64,000 nt of DNA from Deroplatys truncata. Taxonomy: Eukaryota > Arthropoda > Insecta > Mantodea > Mantidae. The position numbers were made by a program, and so were the translations under genes. The stretch covers positions 11,903,501-11,967,500 of the forward strand of contig CM060990.1 of NCBI GenBank assembly GCA_030765065.1, given 5' to 3'. How positions within the stretch are numbered: position 1 is the first letter of the stretch; each line of letters opens with the position of its first letter. Below are positions 12,638 to 25,255 of this stretch, piece by piece. A model generated the notes under the pieces. It saw only the letters and a program-made list of their open reading frames with translations. It ran no database searches and was not told the origin of the DNA.

Positions 12638-14775
12638 GTGCTATGCTCCAGCTTCTGGAGACAGCTCCGTCGTTGTAGCACTACTCCTCCCCTTCATCCC
12701 TCCCTCTCAGGGGTCGCGTTAGTAGCAAAAAGGGGCATTGCCATCTACCTGCAGTGTTCTGCCCCAGTTTTTGGAGGCACCTCCGTCTCTGTAGAGCTAC
12801 TTCTCCCCTTCATCCCTCCCTCTCGGAAGTCACGTTAGCAGCAAAAAGGGCATTGCAATCTACCTGCAGTGTTCTGCTCCAGCTTCTGGAGGCACGTCCG
12901 ACTCTGTAGAGCTACTCCTCCCCTTCATCCCTCCCTCTCAGGGGTCACGTTAGTAGCAAAAAGGGGCATTGCAACCTACCTGCAGTGTTCTGCTCCAGCT
13001 TCTGGAGGCACCTCCGTCTCTGTAGAGCTACTCCTCCCCCTCATCCCTCCCTCTCAGGGGTCACGTTAGTAGCAAAAAGGGGCATTGCCACCTACCTGCA
13101 GTGTTCTGCTCCAGCTTCTGGAGACACCTCCGTCTCTGTAGAGCTACTCCTCCCCCTTAGCCCTCCCTCTCCGAAGTCACGTTAGTAGCAAAAAGGACAT
13201 TGCCTCCTACCTGCAGTGTTCTGCTCCAGCTTCTGGAGGCACCTCCGTATCTGTAGAGCTACTCCTCCCCCCTCATCCCTCCCTCTCAGGGGTCTCGGTT
13301 GTAGCAAAAAGGGCATTGCCTCCTACCTGCAGTGTTCTGCTCCAGCTTCTGGAGGCACCTCCGTATCTGTAGAGCTACTCCTCCCCCTCATCCCTCCCTC
13401 TCAGAGGTCACGTGAGTAGCAAAAAGGGCATTGCCTCCTACCTGCAGTGTTCTGCTCCAGCTTCTGGAGGCAGCTCCGTCTCTGTAGTGGTACTCCTCCC
13501 CTTCATCCCTCCCTCTCAGAGGTCACGTGAGTAGCAAAAAGGGCATTGCCTCCTACCTGCAGTGTTCTGCTCCAGCTTCTGGAGGCAGCTCCGTCTCTGT
13601 AGTGGTACTCCTCCCCTTCATCCCTCCCTCTCAGAGGTCACGTGAGTAGCAAAAAGGGCATTGCCATCTACCTGCAGTGTTCTGCTCCAGCTTCTGGAGG
13701 CACCTCCGTCTCTGTATCACTACTCCTCCCCCTTATCCCTCCCTCTCAGGGGTCATGTTAGTAGCAAAAAGGGGCATTGCCATCTACCTGCAGTGTTCTG
13801 CTCCAGCTTCTGGAGGCACCTCCGTCTCTGTATCACTACTCCTCCCCCTTATCCCTCCCTCTCAGAGGTCATGTTAGTAGCAAAAAGGGGCATTGCCATC
13901 TACCTGCAGTGTTCTGCTCCAGCTTCTGGAGGCACCTCCGTCTCTGTATCACTACTCCTCCCCCTTATCCCTCCCTCTCAGGGGTCATGTTAGTAGCAAA
14001 AAGGGGCATTGCCATCTACCTGCAGTGTTCTGCTCCAGCTTCTGGAGACACCTCCGTCTCGGTAGCGCTACTCCTCCCCCTCATCCCTCCCTCTCAGGGG
14101 TCATGTTAGTAGCAAAAAGGGGCATTGCCACCTACCTGCAGTGTTCTGCTCCAGCTTCTGTAGGCACCTCCGTCTCTGTATCACTACTCCTCCCCCTTAG
14201 CCCTCCCTCTCAGAGGTCATGTTAGTAGCAAAAAGGGGCATTGCCATCTACCTGCAGTGTTCTGCTCCAGCTTCTGGAGGCACCTCCGTCTCTGTATCAC
14301 TACTCCTCCCCCTTATCCCTCCCTCTCAGAGGTCATGTTAGTAGCAAAAAGGGGCATTGCCATCTACCTGCAGTGTTCTGCTCCAGCTTCTGGAGGCACC
14401 TCCGTCTCTGTATCACTACTCCTCCCCCTTATCCCTCCCTCTCAGAGGTCATGTTAGTAGCAAAAAGGGGCATTGCCTCCTATCTGCAATGTTGTGCTCC
14501 AGCTACTGGAGGCACCTCCGTCTCTGTAGCGCTACTCCTCCCCCTTAGCCCTCCCTCTCAGAGGTCATGTTAGTAGCAAAAAGGGGCATTGCCTCCTATC
14601 TGCAGTGTTGTGCTCCAGCTTCTGGAGGCACCTCCGTCTCTGTATCACTACTCCTCCCCCTTAGCCCTCCCTCTCAGAGGTCATGTTAGTAGCAAAAAGG
14701 GGCATTGCCTCCTATCTGCAATGTTGTGCTCCAGCTACTGGAGGCACCTCCGTCTCTGTAGCGCTACTGCTACCT
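12638..14775 (+). repeat. Satellite 1, homogenised 116 bp monomers
   Basis: About 18 monomers repeat at 116 bp with high identity (for example equivalent positions 13661, 13777 and 13893). A dimeric 232 bp pattern is visible near the distal end: the variant CTGCAATGTTGTGCTCC recurs at about 14485 and 14717. The array ends abruptly near 14770 in unrelated AT-rich sequence. The homogenised block lies at the end furthest from the SINE head. Confidence 0.92.
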
Positions 14776-16645
14776 GCACTTCTGCTAGTAGATCAGTTTA
14801 AAGGAAAAATATCCTGTTGCAAGTGAAATATTCCCTTTAGATGATACATTGCAAAATCTTCCAAAATTGCTAACAGCACACAGAGAGTTTAATGTTAAAG
14901 TGTTAATTTTACGTGCAAATGGAGACTTATTGAATGTTTTATAGCGACTTTATGTCAGTGGTAGAAGGATCAAATAATGGAGCATAATTAAAAGCATAAT
15001 ATCAGAATTAAATCTAAAAGACCAGGTTTTAGATGTAGGCGGTTGTTTGGCACAAAATAATTTGTGGCAGTATGTATAAAGTAATATTTATATTTGGAAA
15101 ATCAAGGAAGTAATAGGAATAGTTATGCTACTAAGCTCACAATAAGCGAGTAGGATTTTTTGGAAACACTCTCTTCTGCGCTTGGAAAATGGTTAATATT
15201 TTTTTGCCTACCGAGAGATGTTTCTTTCGTTCGTCATTTGTAATATTTAAACATATAGGTGATATTCTGATATTTCTATTTGATTTTGCGTAAATTGCGC
15301 AGTAGTGTGAGGAAATGCACGAACAAAGAAAACTAATTTCTCAACGTTTAGCTCAGAAATACTGCTTTTAATTACTTGTGATGACGATTTGTTTACCAGA
15401 AATATAATTATTATAGTTTTAGATGTGTAAAATAATTTCCCTTTTTTCCTTTAAATACCTATGTTGTAAAAATACAGTAAATTACAGTTAATTCGTAGTT
15501 CAGAAATAGAGTATAAGCGCATTTAAATAAGAATGCTTTAACTTACCTGTTGGCGCAAAATCTTGATACAGCAGGGATTCGTTTTTGTAATAAAGGTTTA
15601 GACTTCAACAATAAGCGATATGCGTAAAGTAAGCAATTTTCCTGGAGTGTACACCTACACCATGGAAATTACTAAGTGTTACAGACCAATAACTTACATG
15701 AATGAAGCGTATGCGAAACTAAGGAACTCGCTCAATTTTCTAACGTTCATTATCTGACAACTGTAAAATCTCAGAAATATCCCATTCGAGAACTCCATAT
15801 GTCTTCCTTATTACCACCTAAGGCAAGTTGAAAGCCCAATTTTGGAAATAATGTCCCATTAGAAAGCAATACGTTGACTCCCGCTTATTCACGTGCTAAA
15901 ATCGATTTCTTGTCCTTTAGCATATAAATCATAAATGTTACAAAAAGCATTCTAATAAATTCATTGTTAACCATACAACCCTTCAATTCGGAGAATATTT
16001 CTCAGTTCTTTATAAAATTGTACATCAGCTACTCTTCAGTTGCGATGTGCTTGAAGTAATTTTGCCATCAAGCCAAAATGTTTAAAATGGCATTATTGAC
16101 AAATGTGCTTATTCCTCCCGTGCGCTCTGTTGAATTACCGACGTTGCGCATGTGCCTATGAGGGCTTGGCACAAAGAGTCAGTTGGCACAGGTTTTCTAA
16201 AGAGAGGAAAAGTTCTGAAGAAGAAACGTCACAATATGTGCCGGTTCTACAGAGGCGGAATTAAAAAATTAGAACTTAGGGGACAATAATGACATTACTT
16301 AATCTCACCGCAAGTGTTCTGAGAATGCACAAAAAGGTTGATCAGTAGCGCCTTTAGTTGCTGGCATACGCAGTGTGACTGCATAGTCGGCTCGATGACA
16401 CGGAATCGGCTGGCACAATTTCAAATCAAGATACGCTTCTGTGTTTTCCTTTCATTTGGATAGTTCATGTAAAGTGGCCTTCATTCGTGAACCAAAATGA
16501 CGCATTCTGAGACATTTGGAACATCTTCAAATCGTTTGCTGCCCAGTAGCTTTAGGTCAACAATGTTGGTCCAAAAGCACCTAGAATATGAGCTGCTGAA
16601 AACGGCCTACTAATTTCTAAGTGCGCATTCTGCCATATTGGTATT
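14776..16645. other. Unassigned AT-rich stretch
   Basis: No open frame of note, repeat or transposon signature is recognised. It is AT-rich and unique at the level I can read. Confidence 0.5.
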
Positions 16646-16845
16646 CAATATACATGCATACGTACATAAATATTATATACGCATATAAATACATACGTAT
16701 GCATGTACAGACGTAAATACGTACATAAATGCATACGTGCATAATTACATAGTGCATAAATGCGTACATACATAGGGCATACGTACGTACATATATAAAT
16801 TAATACGTATGTACATGCTAATATGCCTGTCTACATAAGCATCTA
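16646..16845. repeat. Degenerate TACG/TACA simple repeat
   Basis: Interspersed TACGTACATAAAT and GCATACGTATG words give a purine-pyrimidine-alternating, partly palindromic low-complexity tract of about 200 bp. It ends about 70 bp before the MITE. Confidence 0.8.
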
Positions 16846-16916
16846 CAGCACGTGATTCGCGCCTCGTCTAAATTATGACACGAATGACTAAAAATTAATT
16901 TAAATATGTCGACAAG

Positions 16917-17182
16917 TACAGCTTGTGTAAAACGTGGTGACAGTCCCCCACTCCTGAAGCACAGATGCGCAATAGCACTGACCAGTCCACTGACCAGGTG
17001 GGGGTCAGTGTTCCACGTGCTGTGAGCTCAAATGCATGGTAACCTCACACATTTGTTTACAATGCGTTGTGTATGACTGCCTCCGAGTTGTGACATCACT
17101 TGCTCCCCACCACTCTCACCACTTCTCCTCATGTCTCCTCTCTTACGCATATGGAGTGTCACGACATTTTACACAAGCTGTA
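16917..17182. mobile_element. 266 bp MITE with TA target duplication
   Basis: Near-perfect terminal inverted repeats of about 26 bp face each other: TACAGCTTGTGTAAAACG...GTGACA at 16917 and its complement ending at 17182, with a few mismatches inside. Both ends carry TA, consistent with Tc1/mariner-type integration (TA duplication). The interior has no transposase, so it would be a non-autonomous passenger. The assignment to Tc1/mariner is inferred from the TA and the CAG start of the repeat. Confidence 0.75.
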
Positions 17183-18330
17183 TGTGTTTCAAAAGAAAGT
17201 GTTACGTTGTCTAACAGGGCCGCGGCACGTCCGCCACTATGTCTTATAGTCTACAATGCATCAATTTATTTACAAAATTAGTCACTTAAACAGTAAGCAA
17301 GGTTATACTTGAAATGGTAACCCCCTTAATAATCACTGCGCCCCCTCGCCACACCAAGTTTACACATCACTGCCGTCTCAGCTCAGTGCACATTAAAATG
17401 TGTATTACCATGCTCACTGTTACCTTTTATCTGCAGGCATTTATCGTCATTAACATAAAGTGGATAGAAAATGGCGCTTCTTATGAAAAGTTTGTTCAAC
17501 GCTACGAAATAGCGAAGGAAAGAAACAAATTCGTGTCCGTCAGCAGAACACATTTTATTTCATTATACAGTATGTTACAGGACTTCATCAAGAAACAATG
17601 AGGCACGATAGGTAACGCAGAGTATTTTTGTGACTATTTAATAATAGGAAACATACACACCACAATACTTTTACAGATATTCGTCGACGCCATCGAGAGA
17701 ACTTCAAATCGTTGGTGTTACGACACTGGATTTTGAGACGCCTTTCCGTTTGGAGCGTATTGCAGGAGCACAACTCACACGTGCACCACCTTCGAAAGCT
17801 GCAAGCACAGGGATCACACAATTTCACACCTCGTGGTGAATTTTCACAGTGATATTAACCTACGTTCGCCACGCACATGTGCCTGTAACACTAACAAGAG
17901 AAATAGTCGCTTCTCGGTCTTTAGGAATACACATATGGTAGCTTTTAGGGCGCAGCGTCTAAGCGTTACGTAAACATTTGAGCTGGAATCGCTGGTTGTC
18001 AACTGCTAGGCCCTGTGTTCTGCCAGCAGGATTAACTGGAGCAGCTTACTTCAGCTTCTACAGACCACAGTTCCAGAACTACTGGGAAATGTATCGTTTG
18101 CTGCTCTGGTTCCAGCAATATGCAGCCCCAGCACACTGTAGTAATTATATGTGAGCACAGCTAACCGTCATCTTTGGGGAACATTGATTTGGACGAACAG
18201 TAGCTGTTGCGTGGTCAGCGCGTTCGCCTAATGTAATTCCTCTGGATTGTTTTTCATTCGGGGGCATATCAAGACTATTCTGTCCGTTTGAACTCCAAGT
18301 GCCCTCAGAGGTGAACTGATTGCCCAGTGT
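17183..18330. other. Unassigned stretch
   Basis: Only short open frames (for example 17314-17601 on +) without recognisable domains. No repeat signature was noticed. Confidence 0.4.
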
Positions 18331-18620
18331 GTCCTCCTCCGTGGTGAGGTGGTTACCATGCTAGCCTGTAGTTCCCGAGGTCGCGAGTTCAAACCCGGCG
18401 GAGGGCGTTTCTTTTTCGGGCTTAAAAATCCTTAGCATGGCTTCCTTCGGAAGGAAAGTAAAGCCGGTGGTCCGGTGTCGTAGATTTACGGCACGTAAAA
18501 GAACCTCAAGCCTGATAAGGAGGCCTCTGAGCAAAATCACCGGTCTTTTAAGCCCAATATAGAGTGGGACGCCAAGCATAACAGGAGTTAAAGAACGTCC
18601 ATAAATAAAACTCGATTTTT
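18331..18620 (+). mobile_element. SINE-A copy 1 (tRNA-headed)
   Basis: Family A head: CCTCCGTGGTGAGGTGGTT (A box region), TTCCCGAGGTCGCGAGTTCAAACCC (B box and T-loop-like) and a closing GGAGG. The body has TCCTTAGCATGGCTTCCTTCGG, then TCGTAGATTTACGGCACGTAAAAGAACCTCAAGCC, and ends in AACGTCCATAAATAAAACTC. Four other copies lie in this window (35.7, 37.0, 47.6 and 60.3 kb), so the family is well supported. It would be copied by a partner LINE; which one is not visible. Confidence 0.85.
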
Positions 18621-21429
18621 CTGCCCAATGTGTTTCATTAATCAAGCGGAATGCTGCCATGCGTGACAGAATTAGGCAGTCATTGCTGCAAAGGCATTGG
18701 ACAAGTAATGAGACACAGGGTAAACTATTCTGAACAGTTATTTTAAGTTGTCAGTACATGTATGTAACAAAACGTTGTTGGTGTGCAAATGTTTCAATTC
18801 TTTGCTAGAACGTTACGGACGTGTTTAGGGTTGACTTAATGAAAAACGTTCCTCTTTGTATGTCCTATGCAACTGATGTTTTTCGATGAGGTTCTACAAC
18901 ACTATCTTGTTAATCTTTATTAATCTTAATTAATCTTTGCATCTTTTAAAAGCAAACTTCCTATATCTATCAAACGTGTTTTAGGAGCATTAAAATAGCT
19001 GATATTCACACCGTCGAGTACGGAAATATCCGGGCTACAGGGCACACACATTTAGTAGCGGATCTAGAGATGAGTGACATACCAATCAGTAAACATTTAT
19101 TAGCCAGATACGAAATGTGTAATGTTCGGTTTTGCGTAAAGTCTCAAGCCAACGACACCTACAGAACTATAGTAATGAAGAAGTGTATTAGCATAGTGAT
19201 GTAGAGGAAACGATGCTGTAGGCAACGATTATTAGATATATTACCTTTCGTTTAATGTTTACATAAATAGCCTCAGCATTAGGACATGAGATACAAGTCT
19301 TACCATTAAAATAAGGCCGATTTGGCGAAAGATCAACAAGATATAGTTCGTGCAGATAGAAGCCTAATTTCACACCCCTAAAATAAAACCCGAAATTACC
19401 AAATTTCATCTCGAATTGGGAGCTCTCGAATCTGACGTAGCGGAGTTCATTTCTGACTTCTTAAGCCACCCTATCTCACTATCTTCATTCAAGGGCTTAA
19501 AACAGGTTTTGGTTAAAGAGTTTGAGGAGGCAGAAGGACGGAAGGTTATTCAATAAATTAATTGAACTAGAAAATGGAAAAAATAAAGCTTCTCAGCTAC
19601 TGAGGAAAATGCATAATCTTTGGTACATAAATAGAGCATGCCTTTTTAAGAACTATTTTCAGTGCCTGCCAGTCGCCGTATACTTGATGTAACATTCAGT
19701 GATGACTATTTGGATAAGTCGGCTGTGATGGCTGATAAAATAGTACACCTTTGTTCATTGCAGGAATTTATCCTTGTGGTTCACAAAGTGATGAGCCTAA
19801 CTTCAGAGAACAGCAACCTCAAAGTACAAAGTTTTGATAAAGTGTAGCACTTAGGCGCTCGAACCTCACAATTAACATCCATCAACTAAATAAGAGCAAC
19901 AATTCGTTCGAGATCACGAAGTCCAAGCTCACATCCAAAACAACGAAGCTAAAGATCACGCTCCAGCACACCGAGTAGATATAATCCTAAATGATCATTT
20001 TTATGGTACCACTTTAAACTTGGCGACATGACCAAGAAATATTCAGAAATCTATTCATGCCGACCTCAACGAACCGGAAAACTAGTTCGCTGGTCGCGGG
20101 AAATCCTAGCTTGATGTCTCGCCGCCTCAAAGATTCCGTGGTCGATGTTTTACTGAATCTTGCTCTATCAAGGAACACAAGCCAGCGACAAAAAGGGTAA
20201 CACTATGCGGACGTTGGCAACGCTATTAACACGCATGGCGACGGGTTTTTCAAGATTTTATTAAATTTAATCAAAGCAGATGTACACGCACCAATTATTT
20301 ATTTCCTTTTTTTATAGGACAGATGCGGATTTAAACCTTTTACGTTTTCCAAATTTCCCTCAAAACTTCCTTCGATGTCTTTAAGTTTAAAATGTAGTTT
20401 TGTCATCTTTAGGACTGGAGAGCAAACCCCGTAAATCACAGATATGGTTACACGTGTTCGTTGGTACAAATTGGCTTTGTTTTCGTTTACGTGGTACCCT
20501 AACTCCTGTGAGGCCTACCTGCACTCATTACGTCTAAAGCTTTTGTTAAGCTGTCAAATTCGAAAGTGATTGGCGTTGTTACACATCATTGAACCGCGGA
20601 CGTATTTCACCTGAGCAAATTGATAGAACGCGTTACACAACCGGATACACGCCATCCTCGGTTAACGCGAGCTTCATACCACTGACCTCTGTAAGTGCCA
20701 GTACCTTCAGTTCTTCATCCTATACTATGGCGTGCTGTTTTGCTCACTTTTTCTTAAATGTATTTGAATTCGTTGTAGCATTCACAAATAATAGTTGTAA
20801 TAACATAAAATTGATTTACGTGTATTAAATATAGAGTTTTCTTTTTCTATTTATGTACATATGAAAATGTCAACTCCTTCCCTCCCAATAAAGATCCAGC
20901 TGGATTTTCCTCCCATTCATAAGCTTTCTTCTGCAATCCTGAAATATATACGAGAGGGTTTCAACTGTATCTACATTTCATCGTTTCACCCAAGATATTC
21001 CTTAAATGTATTTCAAGACAGCACCTTCAATTTCCATTAACGCTGTTAATATGAAATACATTGACAAACTCCTCCTTCATGGCACGTTAGGCAACACCTT
21101 TTATTTCTTGTTGCAGTAGTAATCTGCAACTGTATTTAACTACAATGATATTACTTGTGATTTTGCTCAACGATTTTTACAAATTTTATTTAAGAGCTTA
21201 AGAACAATATTTTTAAAAACTTTACGGGTCCCTAGTGGTAAATATGAAGAAGTTGTCATTTGGTTCATGCTGTAGATGTGTTGTATTTCTCACTCAGAAT
21301 CCCTCAGCATCTGAGGAATAAAAATTGCGTTACACTCTAGCTGTTTAGTCATTTGTGTACCGCATTCATTTGCTGAACTCGAGTAACCCTTCTCATTCAA
21401 CTGATTACCTCCACTTTGTAGGATCTACA
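18621..21429. other. Unassigned stretch
   Basis: 2.8 kb of AT-rich sequence with no recognisable gene or transposon; short open frames only (for example 20589-20828). No evidence of exons could be established. Confidence 0.45.
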
Positions 21430-24400
21430 AACCAAAGCCTTTGGTCAGTAGCTTGTCGAGGAGCAAGCAAATTCACAGCATATCCATGATGGGTGGTCAG
21501 CCCAATGCCTTGGGTCAGTAGCTTTTCGAGGAGCAAGCAAATTCACAGCATATCCATGTTGGGTGGTCAGCCCAATGCCTTGGGTCAGTAGCTTTTCGAG
21601 GACCAAGCAAACTCTTGATCACAACATATCCAGGATGGATGATCAGTCCAATGTCTTGGGTCAGTAGCTTGTCGAGGAGCAAGCAAACTCTAGATCACAA
21701 CATATCCAGGATGGGTGATCAGTCCAATGTCTTGGGTCAGTAGCTTGTCGAGGAGCAAGCAAACTCACAACATATCCAGGATGGATGATCAGTCCAATGT
21801 CTTGGGTCAGTAGCTTGTCGAGGAGCAAGCAAACTCACAACATATCCAGGATGGATGATCAGTCCAATGTCTTGGGTCAGTAGCTTGTCGAGGAGCAAGC
21901 AAACTCACAACATATCCAGGATGGGTGATCAGTCCAATGTCTTGGGTCAGTAGCCTGTCGAGCAGCTGAAATTTTAGATCACAGCATATCCAGGAGAGGT
22001 GATCAGTCAAATGCGTTGGGTCAGTAGCCTGTCAAACAGCTGAAACTTTAGATCACAGCATATCCAGGATGGGTGATCAGTCCAACGTCTTGGGTTAGTA
22101 ACCTGTCGAGCAGCTGAAACTTTAGATCACAGCATATCCAGGATGGGTGTCAGTCCAATGTCTTGGGCTAGCAGCCTGTCGAGCAGCTGAAACTCTAGAT
22201 CACAGCATATCCAGGATGGGTGATCAGTCCAATGCCTTGGGACACTAACCTGTCGCGAAGCTGAAACACTAGATCACAGTATATCCATGATGGGTGATCA
22301 GTCCAAAGCCTTGGGTCAGTAGCCTGTCGGGGAGCTGAAACTCTAGTTCACAGCATATCCAAGATGGGAGATCAGTCCAATGCCATGGGTCAGTAACCTG
22401 TCGTGGAACTGAAACTCTAGATCACACCATATCCAGGATGGGTGATCAGTCCAATATCTTGGGTCAGTAACCTGTCGTGGAACTGAAACTCTAAATCACA
22501 GCATATCCGGGATGGGTGATCAGTCCATTGTCTTGGGTCAGTAGCCTGTCGTGTAACTGAAAATCTAGATCACAGCATATCCGTGATGGGTGATCAGTCC
22601 AATGTCTTGGGTCAGTAACCTGTCGTGGAACTGAAACTCTAGATCACAGCATATCCATGATGGGTGATCAGTCCAATGTCATAGGTCGGTAACCTGTCGA
22701 GCAGCTGAAAATTTAGATCACAGCATATTCAGGATGGGTGATCATTCCAAAGCCTTCAGTCAATAGCCTGTCGCGGAGATGCAACCCTAGATCACAGCAT
22801 AATTCATGATGGGTGATCAGTCCAATGTCTTGTGTCAGTAGCCTGTCGCGGAGCTGCAACCCTAGATCACAGCATATCCATGATGGGTGATCAGTCCAAT
22901 GTCTTGGGTCAGTAATCTGTCGAGGAGTTGAAACTCTAGATCACAGCATATCCAGGATTGGTGATCAGTCCAAAGCCTTGGGTCAGTAACCTGTCGAGCA
23001 GCTGAAACTCTAGATCACAGCATATCCGGGATTGGTGATCAGTCCAAAGTCTTGGATCAGTAACCGGTCGAGGAACTGAAACTCTAGATCACAGCATATT
23101 CAGGATGGGTGATCAGCCCAATGTCATGGGTCGGTAACCTGTCGAGCAGCTGAAAATTTAGATCACAGTATATTCAGGATGGGTGATCATTCCAAAGCCT
23201 TCAGTCAATAGCCTGTCGCGGAGCTGCAACCCTAGATCACAGCATATCCCGGATGTGTGATCATTTCCAATGTCTTGGGTCAGTAGCCTGTCGTGGAACT
23301 GAAACTCTAGATCACACCATATCCAGGATGGGTGATCAGTCCAATGTCTTGGGTCAGTAGCCTGTCGAGGAGCTGAAACTGTAGATAACAGCATATCTAG
23401 GATGGGTGATCAGTCCAATGTCTTGGGTTAGTAGACTGTCGAGGATCTGAAACTTTAGATCACAGCATATCCAGGATGTGTGATCAGTCCAATGTCTTGG
23501 GTCAGTAGCCTGTCGAGGAGCTGAAACTGTAGATCACAGCATATCCAGGATGTGTATCAGTCCAATGTCTTTGGTCAGTAGCCTGTCGAGGAGCCGAAAC
23601 CCTAGATCACATCATATCCATGATGGGTGTTCAGTCCAATGTGTTGGGTCAGTAACCTGTCGAGGAGCTGAAATTCTAGATCACAGCATATCATGATGGG
23701 TGATCAGTCCAATGTCTTGGGTCAGTAACCTGTCGAGGAGCTGAAACCTTAGATCACAGCATATCCATGATGGGTGATCAGTCCATTGTCTTGGCTCAGT
23801 AGCCTGTTGAGGAGCTGAAACTCTACATCACAGCATATCCATGATGAGTGATCAGCCCAATGTCTTGGGTCAGTATTCTGTCGAGGAGCTGAAACTCTAG
23901 ATTACAGCATATCCATGATGGGTGATCAGTCCAATGTCTTGGGTCAGCGACCTGTCGAGGAGCTGAAACTGTAGATCACAGCATATCCATGATGGGTGTT
24001 CAGTCCAATGTCTTGCGTCAGTAACCTGTCGAGGAGCTACAACTGTAGATCACAGCATATCCATGATGGGTGATCTGTCCAATGTCTTGCGTCAGTAACC
24101 TGTCGAGAATCTGCAACTCTAGATCACAGCATATCCATGATGGGTGATCAGTCCAATGTCTTGTGTCAGTAGCCTGTCGAGGAGCTGAAACTCTAGATCA
24201 CAGCATATCCATGATGGGTGATCAGTCCATTGTCTTGGGTCATTAACCTGTCGAGGAGCTGCAACTCTAAATCACAGCATATCCAGGATGGGTGATCAGT
24301 CCAAAGTCTTGGGTCAGTAACCTGTCCAGGAGCTGAAACTCTAGATCACAGCATATCCATGATGGGTTAAGAGTCCATTGTCTTGGGTCAGTAGCCTGTC

Positions 24401-25040
24401 GAGGAGCCGAAAGCCTAGATCACATCATATCCATGATGGGTGTTCAGTCCAATGTCTTGCGTCAGTAACCTGTCGAGGAGCTGCAACTCTAGATCACAGC
24501 ATATCCAGGATGAGTGATCAGTCCATTGTCTTGGGTCAGTGGCCTGTCGAGGAGCTGAAACTGTAGATCACAGCATATCCATGATGGGTGATCAGTCCAT
24601 TGTCTTGGGTCAGTAGCCTGTCGAGCAGCTGAAATTCTAGATCACAGCATATCGAGGATGAGTGATCAGTCCATTGTCTTGTGTCAGTAGCCTGTCGAGC
24701 AGCTGAAGCTCTAGATCACAGCATATCCATGATGGGTGATCAGTCCATTGTCTTGGGTCAGTAGCCTGTCGAGGAGCTGAAACTCTAGATCACAGCATAT
24801 CCAGGATGGGTGATCAGTCCATTGTCTTGGCTCAGTAGCCTGTCGAGCAGCTGAAACTCTAGATCACAGCATATCCATGATGGGTGATCAGTCCATTGTC
24901 TTGGCTCAGTAGCCTGTCGAGCAGCTGAAACTCTAGATCACAGCATATCCAGGATGGGTGATCAGTCCGTTGTCTTGGGTCAGTAGCCTGTCGAGGAGCT
25001 GAAACTCTAGATCACAGCATATCCAGGACAGGTGACGAGC
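21430..25040 (-). repeat. Satellite 2, 70-74 bp monomers
   Basis: Roughly 49 head-to-tail monomers with anchors GATCAGTCCAATGTCTTGGG, TCAGTAGCCTGTCGAGGAGC and AGATCACAGCATATCCA. Monomers at 21.5-21.95 kb are 70 bp (GAGCAAGCAAACTC variant); most others are 74 bp (GAGCTGAAACTCTAGATC variant). It is given minus orientation because the SINE-B head that adjoins it at 25.0 kb reads on the minus strand; the 70 bp variants are therefore at the far end from the head. Confidence 0.93.
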
Positions 25041-25255
25041 CCAAGGGTAAGGCGGAGAAGAAGGAAGTGAAATGTAGTGATGAAAGGGATCATAGGAAAG
25101 TTCGCTGATCAAATTATCCAAGCCAGCATGCGCCTAGCGACCGAGGAAATCCGCGAAATATCTTTTCGGTCAGGTGGTCAGTCCCGGGGTTTGAACTTCG
25201 GGCCTCCCGAATACGCGTCGCACGCGCTACCACGAGCCACCTGGCTCGATGAACT
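25041..25255 (-). mobile_element. SINE-B copy 2, head of satellite 2
   Basis: On the minus strand a tRNA-like head begins near 25250 (GAGCCAGGTGGCTCGTGGTAG, A-box-like TGGTAGCGCGTGCG) and has a B-box-like GAAGTTCAAACCCCGGG at 25183-25203. A body with CGCTAGGCGCATGCTGG and a pyrimidine-rich block CCCTTTCATCACTACATTTC follows, and satellite 2 begins immediately after on the same strand. The body is shorter than in copies 1, 5 and 6. Confidence 0.65.

Noticed and set aside
7334-14801. Numerous open frames of 60-241 codons on + with similar Ser/Pro-rich sequences
   Set aside because: They lie wholly in satellite 1, restart at each monomer with the array period, and change frame because the monomer is not a multiple of three. 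They are repeat artefacts, not a gene family.
21430-25040. CRISPR-like array of short regular repeats
   Set aside because: Monomers are contiguous with no unique spacers, divergence is spread along the whole unit, and the context is eukaryotic.
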